64,000 bases of DNA from Stomoxys calcitrans (GCF_963082655.1 NC_081553.1:193753373-193817372), one strand, 5' to 3'; positions 9,202-20,198 are shown, counted from the first letter of the stretch. The notes: generated from the letters alone by a model not told the origin. Made by a program: numbers and translations.

Positions 9202-9244
9202 GTGAGTACAGATGTCAAACAAATATAATAAGATGTGTTAACGA

Positions 9245-9412
9245 TGCCGGTAGGTTAGGTTAGGTAAGAGTGGCCGTCCTTTGACAGACTCACTTAGACA
9301 ATTTTAAGTCCATTGTGATACCATACAATCATCGATACAATCGAACCCACGACCCAGCTCTGCCAATCCGAGCAAGCTACCAACTCGGCAACCGGGGCGC
9401 CCAACGGTGCCG
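9245..9412 (-). repeat. tRNA-derived SINE-1, minus strand
   Basis: In minus orientation: head 'gggcgccccggttgccgagttgg' (A box), 'gggttcgattg' (B box), the 'tggtatcacaatggac' module, 'gtctaagtgagtctg', and a 3' tail of CCTAA units (seen on + as 'ggtaggttaggttagg' at 9250-9265). It is among the more complete copies. Confidence 0.8.
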
Positions 9413-10080
9413 GTAACGTATATTTGAAACCTAAGACGAGTTATTTAGTGCGTATTTGCTTTTTTCCAAAAAAATTATCAAAATATTTCCTTATTTCATA
9501 TGAGGTAAATAAGGTAGTTATTTATTATGGCGACAAAACCGAGCTCTCCTATATTTATTTTTAAATTTCCGCCATCAATAAATGATCGATGTAATAAACA
9601 ATGACAGGGTTGTTATATATGTATGAATAAAATTTGTCATAGTGGCAAGACTATCGAAACTAGCACAAGGTAGATTTATAGTAGTTAAAGTAACACGATT
9701 ATATCTACAGAAGGTAGATATACTCAAAAAGTATAGATATACAACCACAAAAATCGACGTTAAAACCGTTAGGCTCTCATAACGCTCAGATTTTATGGAG
9801 TACATTTTAATCAAAAATGAATAAAAAATCATGAAGATCGGGAATTTAGAATTTACAGAAGTTCAATACAAAATTATTTTGACATAATATTCCACAGTCT
9901 TAACAAGATTTCACTTCTTTTTTAAATATATGATATTAATCTCTGTTGTCATTAAAACTTTGCTCAAGTCATTTCATTTTAAACCTCTGTAAATGGGGTA
10001 TTAAAAGTTTAAATCAAGCCATGATTGATGTGTAACACATTTAAAAATTTAACATAATCTCATTCTTATTCAGGATTAAA
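9413..10080. other. Unassigned AT-rich stretch
   Basis: No gene or repeat is recognised; the minus frame 9575-9832 has no family features. Confidence 0.3.
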
Positions 10081-11640
10081 TTTAATTAAAGAGAAAAAGA
10101 GACACCCACATCCATCCATAAACACACACACACAAAAATCTGCTGTCAACACACAAATTTAAGTAAAAATTGAATTCTATTTAAAGCAGCAAATGGCTTA
10201 AATTCTGCTTTAATATTTATGTAGAGCTATTCGTGTGTATGTATCTGCATATATATGTACTTGAATGCCATTTATATATACACAACTTTATATAGAAGCA
10301 CATGTCAGTAAGTACATATATACCTACATACATACATACAGGGGAGGTAAATACAAAAGTTGATATACAACCACATAACATTACATGCTGCCGCTGCCAC
10401 CCAAATCTCCCCAAACACCCAACTCCTCTTTATAGAGGTGTTCACTGCAGTGCAGTGCCATAGCTTAGCTTTGGCGCTAACGTTGGGCGCCACCTATTTC
10501 TGCCTTCCTGTCTTTCTAAACTCTGCTGCTGCGGCTGCCTTTTGTTCATCACTCAGAAACCAAACGAGGTTTTTGCTTTGGGTTCTGTTTTTGAGCAGTA
10601 TTGTTGTTGAGTGAGTTCCCATTTATTATTAAAACCCAACAATTTATTTGTTGGTCTTATTCTGTGTTTTATACTCTACTCCACTCTGCTCGGCTTCCAT
10701 TGTTGGGTGGTTTTCCTTTTGATTTCTTTTGTTTTCATTCACTCATTTTCAGCAGAAATTACATTATTAAAATTTCTTTTTTCGGTACAAATAGAATATG
10801 AAATGACACAAACAGTGTCTTTAGTGGTGTTCTTTGGGGCAAGTGGAGGGTAGATATAGTGCAGAGAGGAAGGCTTTATCCTTTGGGAGGTGGTCTGAAT
10901 ACAAAAGATTCCGCCTGTCATTTATCCTTTGACAACAATCCCTGCCAACCATAATGATGGCATGGTAGTTGGAAGAATATTACATCGTAAACGGTGTTTA
11001 CTCAAAGACTCAGCTCCTCTATATCGAGTGAGAGAAATACATACATATATAAATTAAAGCATAATTTAGTTTAGGTTTTGCTGTTTGTTGTCGTTTTTGG
11101 GTATCTTTTGCGTCCATGGATTTAATCCATGAAAAATGTCATACATATATCTTTTTAATTTATTGTCTGACAAGCAGACTGTAATTAATGTTACAAAGAT
11201 TTATCGCCACGCTATATGTATGTATGTATGATAATCTGCCTAAGGACGCTGAATTTGTTTTTTAAATTGAAAAATTTTTTTGTTTTCTAAGAAGTTTATT
11301 CAAGCAATTGAAAACGAGTTGTTTACTGACCTTACTCAAGTGAAATGTTTTTCAACCTTTACCGATAATTTCGAATTATAGTTAGAAGTGTGCAAGCAAC
11401 AAAATTCAATCATTGTCTTTAATTACTAAGAAAACTTGAGTCAAGGAAAAAATAATCTTATAGGGGATTTAAATTGAGGAGGACTTCTTGAAAATGGTTT
11501 TCTTAAATGAAAGCAGACTTTTATTTCCAGACTTGTCTGAAAAGAATCCATAATATAGCCGAAATATTTTCTTATAAAATCTTAGAGATTAGTTTATCAA
11601 ATTTTGGTACTTCTAAAACTATATTACAATAGAATTTCTT
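10080..11640. other. Unique-looking DNA with CA microsatellites
   Basis: Contains 'cacacacacaca' near 10122, ATACATAC-type runs (10320-10340, 11037-11050) and pyrimidine-rich stretches such as 'tcattcactcattttcag' ending near 10752 (acceptor-like but with no matching donor). Open frames of 60-84 codons here (10217-10921) are low-complexity and not convincing as genes. The texture resembles intron or intergenic fly DNA. Confidence 0.35.
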
Positions 11641-12030
11641 TCAATAAGTTTGGGGATATGTCTCAAATAGTTTGAGGACATGTCTGAAATGGTTTGGGGA
11701 CTTATTTCAAACAGTTTGAGGACATATGCCAAACGTTTCAAGCACATGTGTCAAACATTTTAATTACATATTCAAAATAGTTAAACAAGTGCCAAACAGT
11801 TTAAGGACCTGTCTCAAACGGTTTGAGGTCATTTCTCAAACATTTTGAGGAAATCTCTCAAACAGTTTTAAGAATTGTGTAAAGCAGTTTAAGGACAGTT
11901 TTAAAACAGTTTCAGGACATGTACCAAACAGTTTGAGGACATTTCTCAAAAAGGTTAAGGATTTGTATCAAACAGTTTGAGGACATGTCTCAAACAGTTT
12001 TAAGACATTTCGCAAACAGTTTGAGGACAT
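11640..12030. repeat. Palindromic ~22-bp minisatellite, part 1
   Basis: Degenerate repeats of a unit close to CTCAAACAGTTTGAGGACATGT, about 17 copies. Each unit contains an odd palindrome (CTCAAAC/A/GTTTGAG) and an even one (GACATGTC), so either strand can form a chain of small hairpins. Divergence between units is high. The array continues after an inserted repeat at 12060-12245. Confidence 0.85.
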
Positions 12031-12059
12031 GTTTAAATCAATTGTGTGTGTGCGCCGCA

Positions 12060-12245
12060 CTGGCAGTCAGAAGGAGTTCCACTTAGGTTCTCATTTCTTT
12101 GTTAACCTGTCTGATTTAGCGGATGTGATCATTCGCAAATTGTTGGGTTTTTTAGAGCGATCTGGATGACATCTTCCTTCTTCTGTTTATGTGGTATCAC
12201 AATGGACAAAAACGTCTAAGTGTGTCTGATGGCAGACTGCCACTT
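12060..12245 (+). repeat. Dispersed repeat sharing a tail with SINE-1 (copy 2), inserted in the minisatellite
   Basis: Homologous to 230-430: 'gcggatgtgatcattcgcaaattgtt', 'ttttttagagcg', 'catcttccttcttctgtt', 'tggtatcacaatggac'. It then runs into 'gtctaagtgtgtctgatgg' and 'gactgccacttaaacttaacc', the typical SINE-1 3' end. It splits the 22-bp array, so it arrived later. Confidence 0.7.
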
Positions 12246-12855
12246 AAACTTAACCCTAAATCATTTTGAGACATGGCTCAAACAGTTCGAGAACATTTTT
12301 TGCTTGTCGCAAATAGTTTGGGAGCAAGTCTCAGTTTGAGGAAATCTCTCAAACAGTTTGAAGGCATTTCGCAAACAGTTTGCGGACATGTTTCATTCAA
12401 TTTGAGTACTTGACATAGTTTAAACGGTCTCAAACAGTTTAAGGAATTGCCTCTAAAAGTTTAAGAACATGTCTTAAATACTTTAGAGGCTTGCCTCAAG
12501 CCAAATAGTTTAAACATATGCCAAACATTTTGAGGGCATTTCTCAAGCTGTAACAATTTGAGGAATTGTGTCAAACTGCTTGGGGACATGTCTCAAACGT
12601 TTTGCGGAATTGTTTAGTTTAGAAATTATCTTAAGGATTTTGGGGAAATGTCTCAAACAGTTTGAGAACATTTTTTATTTAATTTGAGACATGGCACAAA
12701 CAGTTTGAGGACATGTCTCAAATTATTTGAAGGGAAATTGGGTGTGAGGACATTTCACAAACAGTTTGAGGACTATTTAGGAATTGTGTTACGCAGCTTG
12801 AGGACATGTGTCAAACAGTTTAAAGTGTCTCAATGAGTTTAAGACATGAATTCGC
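12246..12855. repeat. Palindromic ~22-bp minisatellite, part 2
   Basis: The same unit as 11640-12030, roughly 27 further degenerate copies ('tctcaaacagtttgaggac' and variants). Some units show internal deletions or short insertions. Confidence 0.85.
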
Positions 12856-12879
12856 TTCAGGAACTTAGCCCTCTTTTAA

Positions 12880-13560
12880 TTTTGGGCTACTGTAGAAGCA
12901 TGAAGTGGTTGATAGGGCAAAGTCTTCGTGTATACCCACCACCGAAGTATTGGGGCTATAGTAATATAGTCATTCCGTTTATAACTCCTCGAAACATTGA
13001 TCTGCGACTCTATAAAATATAAAGGCATATTCTTGAGCGGCTTGAGATACTAAGCCGAAATAGCTATGTCCTTACGTTTGTGGCAATCGTGATTTCGAAT
13101 ATTGGTCCAACGTATAACGATATCCCAAATAAAGTGGTCCTTCAATTTGAATTTTGTGCCCTTAGAAACGTTAATTGTTATCCGAATTTGCTGAAATTTT
13201 GCTCGTGGAGATTTGTTAGGACTTACAACAACTGTGTGTTTAATAACCTGACACAGCTCCCATATTTAATTTGACTTCTTGAGCTCCTATAAGCCGGAGT
13301 TGTCCGATTGAGCTGAAAATTTCCACGTAATGTCCCTTTACACGACTTCCTGCAATTTTTCCAAGTATGGTCCGAATCAGTCCATAACCTGATATAGCTC
13401 CCATATAAACCGAACTCCCTAGAAATTGTCTGAAATTGTTAGCGTAGTGTTTCGTTACGATTTTCAACAGTCGTGCCAAGTATGGTCTAAATGGGTCTAT
13501 AATTTAAAATTTTGCCTGATTAGGCAGAAATTTGGTGTGTAAAAATTTTTAGCAGAACCC
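12880..13560 (-). repeat. VR dispersed repeat (minus orientation)
   Basis: Starts 'tatacccaccaccgaagtattggggc' (12932) and 'tagtcattccgtttataactcctcgaaa', followed by boxes of 'ctga(t)atagctcccatataaaccga' every ~120-150 bp and 'cttgagctc(c)ta' between them, ending 'agcagaaccca'. The same design is seen at 33045-34190, 36650-37080, 40010-40715, 43180-43865 and 55930-57570. It has no coding capacity. The family is very abundant here; its transposition class is not evident. Confidence 0.75.
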
Positions 13561-13679
13561 ATGATAGAGGGCTCTCAAGATTCTGCTAGGAGGAACGTAG
13601 CACGATTTTGCTTGCATTTTTCTACCAAATTTGGGGACATTTTTTCTCAAAATGAATTGGGACCATATTGTCTATGGTA

Positions 13680-14310
13680 ATTTTTTGCGGGGCCGGAGCA
13701 TAAACATGGTGGCAGTTTCCCATACAGAAGGGAACGACTGAAACTTTGTTGGAAAAATCAATTGCAGTAAGTCAATTAGAAGCTGTTTAGAGATTGAGAC
13801 ATGCTCAAAATTCTTTATGAATTTTTGGGCTAAATTTGGAGGCCTTTTTCTTAATACAAATTGCTACCACATTTCCCAGGACAACTTTTCAGTTTTTCAT
13901 ACACAAGGGAAAGACTAAAACTTTGGCGGAAAAATCAATTGCAGTATATCATTTAGAGGCTGTTTAGAGTTTGGGACTTTTTCAAGATTCAAAATTCTTT
14001 TCAAAATGTAATTTTGGGCTAAATATGGAGGCCTCTTTGTTATTATAAATTGCGACTATATTTCCTGGGACAATTTTTCAGTTTTCCATACACAAAGGAA
14101 AGACTACAACTTCGATGGAAAAATCAATTGCAGTATGTCATTTGGAGGTGTTAGAGTTTGGGACTTTTTCAAAATATGTCATTTAGAGGGTGTTTAGAGT
14201 TTGGGACATGCTCAAAATTTTTAATGCAATTTTGGACTAAATTTTAGGCCTTTTTCTTAATACAAATTGCGACCATATTTCCTAAGGCAATTTTTCATCT
14301 GGTTTTGTTT
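13680..14310. repeat. ~180-bp tandem array (about 3.5 units)
   Basis: 'gaaaaatcaattgcagta' recurs at about 13751, 13929 and 14119, and 'gggctaaat(t/a)tggaggcct' and 'tttccata(c)acaa(g/a)ggaaagact' keep pace. Period ~178-190 bp with small indels. No partner array elsewhere in the window. Confidence 0.8.
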
Positions 14311-14760
14311 TTTCTGTGACTCGTAGTTGAAGAATGGAGCAGGTTGTTGTCTGATTATATACTGCTAATATAACCTAACAAAATTCCAAGTTTGAGGATT
14401 GATATTAAACTAAAAGTTTTCTTCCACACCTCTTTAATCTCTTATGCTGACAGACGTCTTTGGGCTTTGTTTACCAGTAAAAAATTATATTAAAAATACT
14501 TTATCCCCATCAATGGTATAACAGACGTCACATCTTTGATTTGACGCTAAGAGAAAATTCCGACACAATTTATTTATTAATTTTTTTAAATTCTTGCTTT
14601 GAGCATTAGTTGAGAGAATGAGAGAAACAGGGACTTTTATTAAATCTTCCAGGCTCACCGGTATTTCCTAGAAATCATTTTTCCTAGAAATCATTTTTCC
14701 TAGTTTGGTTCTCGTTTTCCATGGAGATTTTAGGTCTTCTTTATTGGCCATCTTTTTCTT
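14311..14760. other. Unassigned stretch
   Basis: Only 'ttttcctagaaatcatttttcctag' (about 14664-14704), a short direct duplication, is notable. No gene seen. Confidence 0.3.
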
Positions 14761-16050
14761 CTCTTACCTATATATCTCCTCTTTAATACTCACTCTGGTG
14801 GCATGTTTATGTTCGTTTGTTTTGGTCCTTCGACTTGACTCTTTATGGTGAGCGGCTTGTGTTCCGCTTTTCCAAGAATTTTTCTCTATATAAATTTTGC
14901 CATTATTTTTGTTTCTCTTGCTGTCGCTGCCTCGACCACTGCTGCTGCTGCTACTGCTTCTGTTATATCAAATCATGTTGTGTGTCTGTATGTGTGTGCT
15001 TGAGTAGGAGATTGGGTGGTGGTGGGTTGTGTGTGTGTGTCTACTTAAAATTGGTTCGCATGCCCTAAAACATCGTTGATGTGCCAAAGTTATGGGTGGT
15101 TGGTTGTATGGGTGGGGGAGGTATGTAAGTTCCTTCTCTTGCTTTGTGTATGTTGATTTCCCTTTGGGAGGATTATTTTGTGCTCTTCTTTGGAAAGTTT
15201 TGTAATTTTGTTGATGATGATGGCGCGGGTGTGTGTGTGTGTGTACATGTGCCTGAGCCTGAGAGTGCAAATGGTTTTTGCTTTACCCATAGGGTGTTGA
15301 TGGTGGGGGGTTCGAGGGTGTCGGCTTTTAAGGATTTATGCTGTCGTTAAGGACTCTGTTGTTTTTTTTTTATTTTCATGAGTTTTTGCTGCCTTTGCTT
15401 ATTGCTTGCTACTACTGCGGTTCTTGTCGTTGTTGCTGCAGCTTAATGTGTTTTTACTTTGGACCCATCATCCATGTGTATACGTGCACGTCTGTTGCGA
15501 TGGCAGTGTGCTGCTTTGCTACTGTTCTGTGCTCTACTTTAGTTTGCCAACTGGTATTTACTTTGGCATCTCCTCTACTCTGCTCTGAGCTGCGTTGTGT
15601 TGCGCTGCTTTTCTCTCTGCCTCACAGGCTATAATAAAGACCAGACATACAATACTTATGTACATACATATACATTCACATGTATATATAGGTATGTATG
15701 TATATACACAAATGCAAATTTTCCTATCTATGGGTATGACGACACTCACACTTTCCTACTTTGTAATATTGTTTATAGTTTGCCATGGGTATGTATGTAT
15801 ATATGTCTATAGTGGCATATTCCATTCTACTTATATTCATTTCATCCTTTTTCATTTTTGCCTCCAACATCCTTTCCTTCCTGTCTCCAACTTATTTCCG
15901 TGGCTAGTGTCTTCCCCCGCCTGCGCTCCTGTTTTTTTATATTAGCTTTGGCATCTGCAATTTTTCGTTAAAATTGGACATTGCTTTAAATTAAAATTTA
16001 ATGTTTTATGAGGCAGAAAATTGCCACAGCCAACTTTTCTGCAAATTCAA
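14761..16050. other. Unique-looking DNA rich in GT, CTG and ATGTATGT runs
   Basis: Simple-sequence patches include (GTGT)n at 15027-15040 and 15230-15244, gctgctgctgct near 14940, and tacata/atgtat runs at 15658-15710 and 15790-15806. Several frames of 60-116 codons (14817-15945) run through these patches, are Cys/Leu- or His/Thr-rich and look like by-products. No splice-bounded exon is clear. Confidence 0.35.
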
Positions 16051-16890
16051 AAAGAGTGAGAGAGTTTTTTTCATTCTAAATGGAAATTTCGTCTTTAAAG
16101 ATGCCCTTTACTAATTGATAGAAATTAAACGAGATGTAACAGAAAATAGTAATGAAATTTAATAAAATGACCAAGACTTTACCAAAATGTTACATTATCC
16201 CAAGCTCCCAAGTGAAGGGAGCCTCTAAGCTCTCCCAAGATGAAACCAAAGAACATGGTGCTTTGTGGTTTGTAAGAAAAATGTATAAAGAGTCGAGTCC
16301 ACTGATCTGCCCCTAATGTATGCAGGTTGGCTTCTAGAGAAGTGGGACACCCCCAGCTTGGTACTTTTAGAGAAGCTCAGAATACTTTTCAAACTTATAA
16401 AAAAGAAAACGGAGGGAATTCTTGTGCCTAAACTGAATTGGAAAAGTATCAGAAGGGAACTGAATGCTCTATACTCCTGTCATAACTCAAAAAGTAAGGA
16501 GTAGGAAGCTTAAGCCAGGGACATTGCACCGAACGTTTATCTTGAGCAGCTGTACCTTCAGCAGGATGATTGACAAGTTATCCTGTACCGCGGCATTATT
16601 GTTGTTAAATAAGCCACTGATTTTCTCCATTCGATAGAGTTGATTGTTCGGGACTGCAATTGCCGCTGCTCCGTATAAATACGGAGCATACCACTATCCG
16701 TAACCTGTGGACGAGCCCGGTAGCTCCCTGTTGAGATTCTCATGATAACGATGGACAGAGGGCGCAAAGGAAGGTGACCCGAGGGAGCGCTAAGTGCCAT
16801 TCTCGATCTTATGCCAATGCAACTTTATTTTTGTTGTGCGAAAATCGATCTTAGGTTGAGAGAGTCGAAAACCTGATGTTCCTCAACTAT
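16050..16890. repeat. Probable dispersed-repeat mosaic
   Basis: The 16600-16810 part ('ctccgtataaatacggagc', 'acgagcccggtagctcc', 'gtgccattctcgatct') has the mixed-base texture of retrotransposon DNA and holds a 17-bp palindrome-like CTCCGTATAAATACGGAG. I cannot assign a family. A + frame of 62 codons (16316-16504) is unrecognised. Confidence 0.3.
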
Positions 16891-16899
16891 GGGCATTCT

Positions 16900-17200
16900 T
16901 CTATTCTGAAGGGGTCAGACAATTCGTCTTGGCGAAAGCCTGTATGTGTCACTACTAATTATGTTTTAGGGAAGTCATTCCTTGTTCACGGGTTGGATGT
17001 ATGTTTTTTTTAGACCAGAAAGAAATATCTTGGCTGGGGTATCCCACCTCTGCCAGGACCTTACATATACATAAATGGGTCTAAATTGGATGGATGCAAC
17101 GGGCGTTATATAGGCTCGGAGACCACAGTGCCGAAGAGGTTATAATATCCATATATAACGTTATACAACTGTGTTCAAATCCTAGCGAGTACATCAGAAT
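16900..17200 (+). pseudogene. R1-like retrotransposon scrap (start of RNase H)
   Basis: Around 17030-17110 the + strand reads WGIPPLPGPYIYINGSKLDG, a decayed form of the conserved start of the RNase H domain in R1/I-type ORF2 (usually YTDGSK, with catalytic D). The aspartate is replaced by Asn here. Homologous pieces lie at 27060-27150, 27480-27520 and 46260-46330. Dead fragment. Confidence 0.5.
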
Positions 17201-17389
17201 GTCCCAATATGCGTGAAAAGTCTGGCGGCTTTGAAGACTGCTGTCGCACAATGGGAGAAAATTGAAAAAAAAACTAATGAAAAGTATGGTGTATGAGAAC
17301 GGGTAGAGTTATCTCTTTAAAAATTGGAATGGTTAGAGCTGATGTGTAAGCGAGTTTGTGTGCAAAATGTCAAATTTAGCACATGTTGA

Positions 17390-17740
17390 GTTGTACTATA
17401 GCAAATGTAATTTTTTTCTTTTAGAGCGTGCTCTATTCTTTCTGACAAAGACATAAAGAAATCAGCTGTTTTTGTTGTCTGCCGAATGAAAGTTACCCCA
17501 AATTAAATCGTTTTCACAAATTTATGATTTAACCAGCTTACTCACAACTTTAACAATTTTTGCGCATAATAAATCAGCTTTTGCTCAAACGAAAATAACA
17601 TACAGGTGTGATAGGTAAGATAATGAATCGTATGTAAATTGACAATTTTGACAAACATTTTCAATTACATATGAATACAACGAGTAACATGTCATTAGTC
17701 ATCTACATGCCCTTTAGACTTGTCGAACCTAACCTAAACT
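17390..17740 (-). repeat. Dispersed repeat Z, copy 1 (inverted relative to 29297-29740)
   Basis: Reverse complement of 29297-29740 over most of its length; shared words include 'aaagaaatcagct', 'ttttgttgtc', 'cgaatgaaag', 'cacaactttaacaattttt', 'aacatacaggt' and 'gtaaattg'. Coding capacity is absent. The two copies lie 12 kb apart in opposite orientation. Confidence 0.65.
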
Positions 17741-18312
17741 TGCCTAGTGTAAATCAGAACATACAGTAGAATCTCAGCAAACAAAAATTTTAAAGTTTGC
17801 CAGAAAGAAAAGTTTCGTGATATTTGATACAGATATACAGACTCACGAGAAGCTTTAATTTTTGATTTGCTCCCCTCTGGGAAGAAGTTAAAAAGCCATT
17901 TTTGATTTTCTTTTAAAACATATCCCGATTTCATTTCCCCTCCTTCCACAAGTTTTTGTTTTTGTTCAGCAATTGTCTGTCAATCGAGAAAATGTTATAA
18001 AATGGAATATTCTTTTATGTCTTTAGTTAAGTAATATGGATTTTTTTTCTCTACATACATACACGATTCTTTGCGTCCTCCTCATCCCTGCCCTCTGTTT
18101 ATTTTCCAGTCCTAGTGACCTGAATTTTCCGTCGCATACAAAGCTCACTAACTACATTTGCATAATTTATGCAAATATAGGTTAAATATAAAAACGAAAG
18201 CATTTGCATGTTTCATATGTTCAACAATTTCCATTTGTTTACAAACATAGAAATTTATGTCAAGCCTTTTGCAGTATATATTTGTTTAGGACTTTGTTGT
18301 TGTTCGAGTTTA
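17741..18312. other. Unassigned stretch
   Basis: Unique AT-rich DNA. A pyrimidine-rich tract ending 'ttattttccag' near 18110 resembles a 3' splice site, but no donor follows within a plausible exon length. Confidence 0.3.
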
Positions 18313-18320
18313 CTTCATTA

Positions 18321-18703
18321 TAGAGGTGTGCATGTGAGTCGAGAGTAGTCGTGTCACGCGTTAATCACGCTTGAGTCACGTGATTCGTGAGTGAGTTCCA
18401 AATCTAATCACGTGATCGTGCGTGAGCTTGATTTAATTAAAATTCTTCTTGCGTGAATCACGACCCACGAGCAAATCACGAACCATGAGTTATCACGACT
18501 CATAAGAAAATCACGACTTAAGGATGGTATTCTATTTTGCAAAAAAAAATATTATTCGCTTCATGGAAAAATATTTTTCAATCGTGATTCGCAAGTCTTC
18601 CGTGAGTTGTGGTTTTTTTGTGAATCATGCTTCCTGAGCCGTGCGTGTGTGAAATTTTGGTCTCGTGAGCGTGAGTGAAAATTTACTCACGTGCACATCT
18701 CTA
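18321..18703. mobile_element. hAT-like MITE packed with TCACG/CGTGA motifs (383 bp)
   Basis: Inverted ends are TAGAGGTGTGCATGTGAGT and (reverse complement of the right end) TAGAGATGTGCACGTGAGT. The flanks CTTCATTA (18313-18320) and TTTCATTA (18704-18711) match at 7 of 8 bases, as expected for a hAT-type 8-bp duplication. The interior is a crowd of TCACG/CGTGA words in both orientations, including CACGTG at about 18378, 18408 and 18689. No coding capacity. Confidence 0.75.
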
Positions 18704-18711
18704 TTTCATTA

Positions 18712-19440
18712 TGCCGACCATAGAAACTATAGAGGCAATCCTTCACAAGCATATGTAACAGTTGCTATTGCCACATATGTATGGCCCCTCAGTAATAACA
18801 ACTACTTGCTAGTGGTCGACTGACTCATTAACTAATATTTCCTTAATTAGTGCAACAAACGTGCAAGGGTCACGCCTCGCCGGACGTATGTACATATGTC
18901 CACCAAACAACAAGGTTGTTGCCTGAGGCGTTTCGCCTTGTATCAAGTTCAAATTAAATCTTTAAATTGCGTGCGAAATAATGATTAAATACCCACAGCA
19001 CCAACAACAACCACCTCTCATGCAGCATTTGAAGTCAGGCGACAACAATGGCGCTGCGATTCCTAAGAAAACCACTAAAATAAAAAGTGGTCATAACTTA
19101 AAAGAGAAATACTTTTAATAGCTACAAAAAACACTGGTGTAGTTTAGTTTTTTACAGGTGGAAAAAAAATTAAATAACAAACACCTGTAGATTTTGTTTC
19201 TCTACGAAAAGGTTGCGTATTAAAAGGGTTAACAAAGTGGATAAATAGTTCGCGATGATTTTACCTTTATTATTGTAATATATTTTACTTAAATGTTTCG
19301 ATTCGTGATGTTGCTTGGTTTGCAATAGCCCATAGACCAATTTTTTGAAAACATTTTCATAAACCCCAAAACTTTTACTGAATATTTGATACGTCCATAA
19401 TCCTTTGTGATGCCTCAGGAACTTGACCCAATCAGAAACC
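18712..19440. other. Unassigned stretch
   Basis: No gene or repeat is recognised. The 95-codon minus frame 19170-19457 matches no family known to me and has no initiation or splice context that stands out. Confidence 0.3.
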
Positions 19441-19449
19441 CAATAACTT

Positions 19450-19632
19450 GTCAACATTTACAATAACTTGCTAAAAATTCACGATAACTTGTAAATATTT
19501 ACAATTATATGCAAAAATTCACAATAATTGGCAAAATTTTACAATCACTTGGGAAAATTCACAATAATTTAGAAATATTCACAATTACTTGCGAAAATTC
19601 ACAATTATTAAGAAATATTCACAATATATAAT
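19450..19632. repeat. Minisatellite, ~20-bp unit
   Basis: About nine degenerate copies of a unit near TTCACAATAACTTGCAAAAA run head to tail ('ttcacgataacttgtaaata', 'ttcacaataattggcaaaa', 'ttcacaattacttgcgaaaa'). Confidence 0.75.
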
Positions 19633-19804
19633 TTTAGTACATAGAACTTTTTCAAAAGAAAAGAAACTCAAATAGAACTCCTATTAACGTTCACACACCT
19701 ATCAGATTTTTCTTCTTCCTCATATCATGTTTCGACGATAGCCTTCCTTCAGTATCAAAAAAACTTTTGTGTGTAGAAGACAACTTGTTTTCCTAACTTC
19801 TGCA

Positions 19805-20050
19805 TTAGACGTTTTAGGTGGAAAATCGAAAGACTCCGTCACCGCCTATGGCGCTGAACGCTTGGGTTCGAATCCTGGTGAGAAAATCGGGAAAATTTTG
19901 TCTGCGTTGGTTATCCTCTTCTAATGCTGGCGACATTTGTGAGGTACTATGCCATGCAAAAACTTCTCCGCAAGGAGGTGTCCTACTGCGGCACGCTGTT
20001 AGCACTCGGCTATTAAAAAGAGATCCCTTATCATTGAGCTTAAACTAAAT
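19805..20050 (+). repeat. tRNA-derived SINE-2, plus strand
   Basis: The head 'tatggcgctgaacgcttgggttcgaatcctggtgaga' contains a B box (GGTTCGAATCC). The body has 'tggttatcctcttctaatgctgg', 'gacatttgtgaggtactatgccatg' and 'ggtgtcctactgcggcac', and the tail 'cccttatcattgagcttaaac'. A + frame through it is incidental. First of four pieces of the same family in 800 bp. Confidence 0.75.
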
Positions 20051-20089
20051 GCAAATTTGCTACTAACTAAGGACCAGGGAGTAACTTCT

Positions 20090-20192
20090 CACATTTCACT
20101 GAGTGCTGTCCGATTCAAGTTTAAGCTCAATGACTTTTTATAGCCGAACGGCGTACCGCAGTAAGGTACGGTGGCCTCCTTCTAATGTAAGG
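20090..20192 (-). repeat. SINE-2 fragment, minus strand, internally deleted
   Basis: The tail region ('tgctgtccgattcaagtttaagctcaatga', 'tatagccgaacggcgtaccgcag') is joined directly to the extreme head ('acggtggcctcctt'), so the middle is missing. It faces the next copy head to head. Confidence 0.65.
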
Positions 20193-20198
20193 TACCTC

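Noticed and set aside
9250..9265. TTAGG telomeric repeat
   Set aside because: Only two to four units, always at the 3' end of a SINE-1 copy.
9256..9270. Further recursive splice site at 'ttaggtaaga' (9261) and similar at 17615 and 51780
   Set aside because: No pyrimidine tract precedes the AG. At 9261 and 51780 the motif is simply the reversed SINE tail.
14817..15945. Cluster of open frames in 14.8-15.9 kb
   Set aside because: The frames run through GT, CTG and ATGTATGT simple repeats on both strands, without splice or initiation context.
18090..18120. Exon starting after 'ttattttccag' near 18110 (also 10752, 21441, 58051)
   Set aside because: Acceptor-like tracts without any good donor within a normal exon length. 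Pyrimidine tracts are common in this AT-rich DNA.
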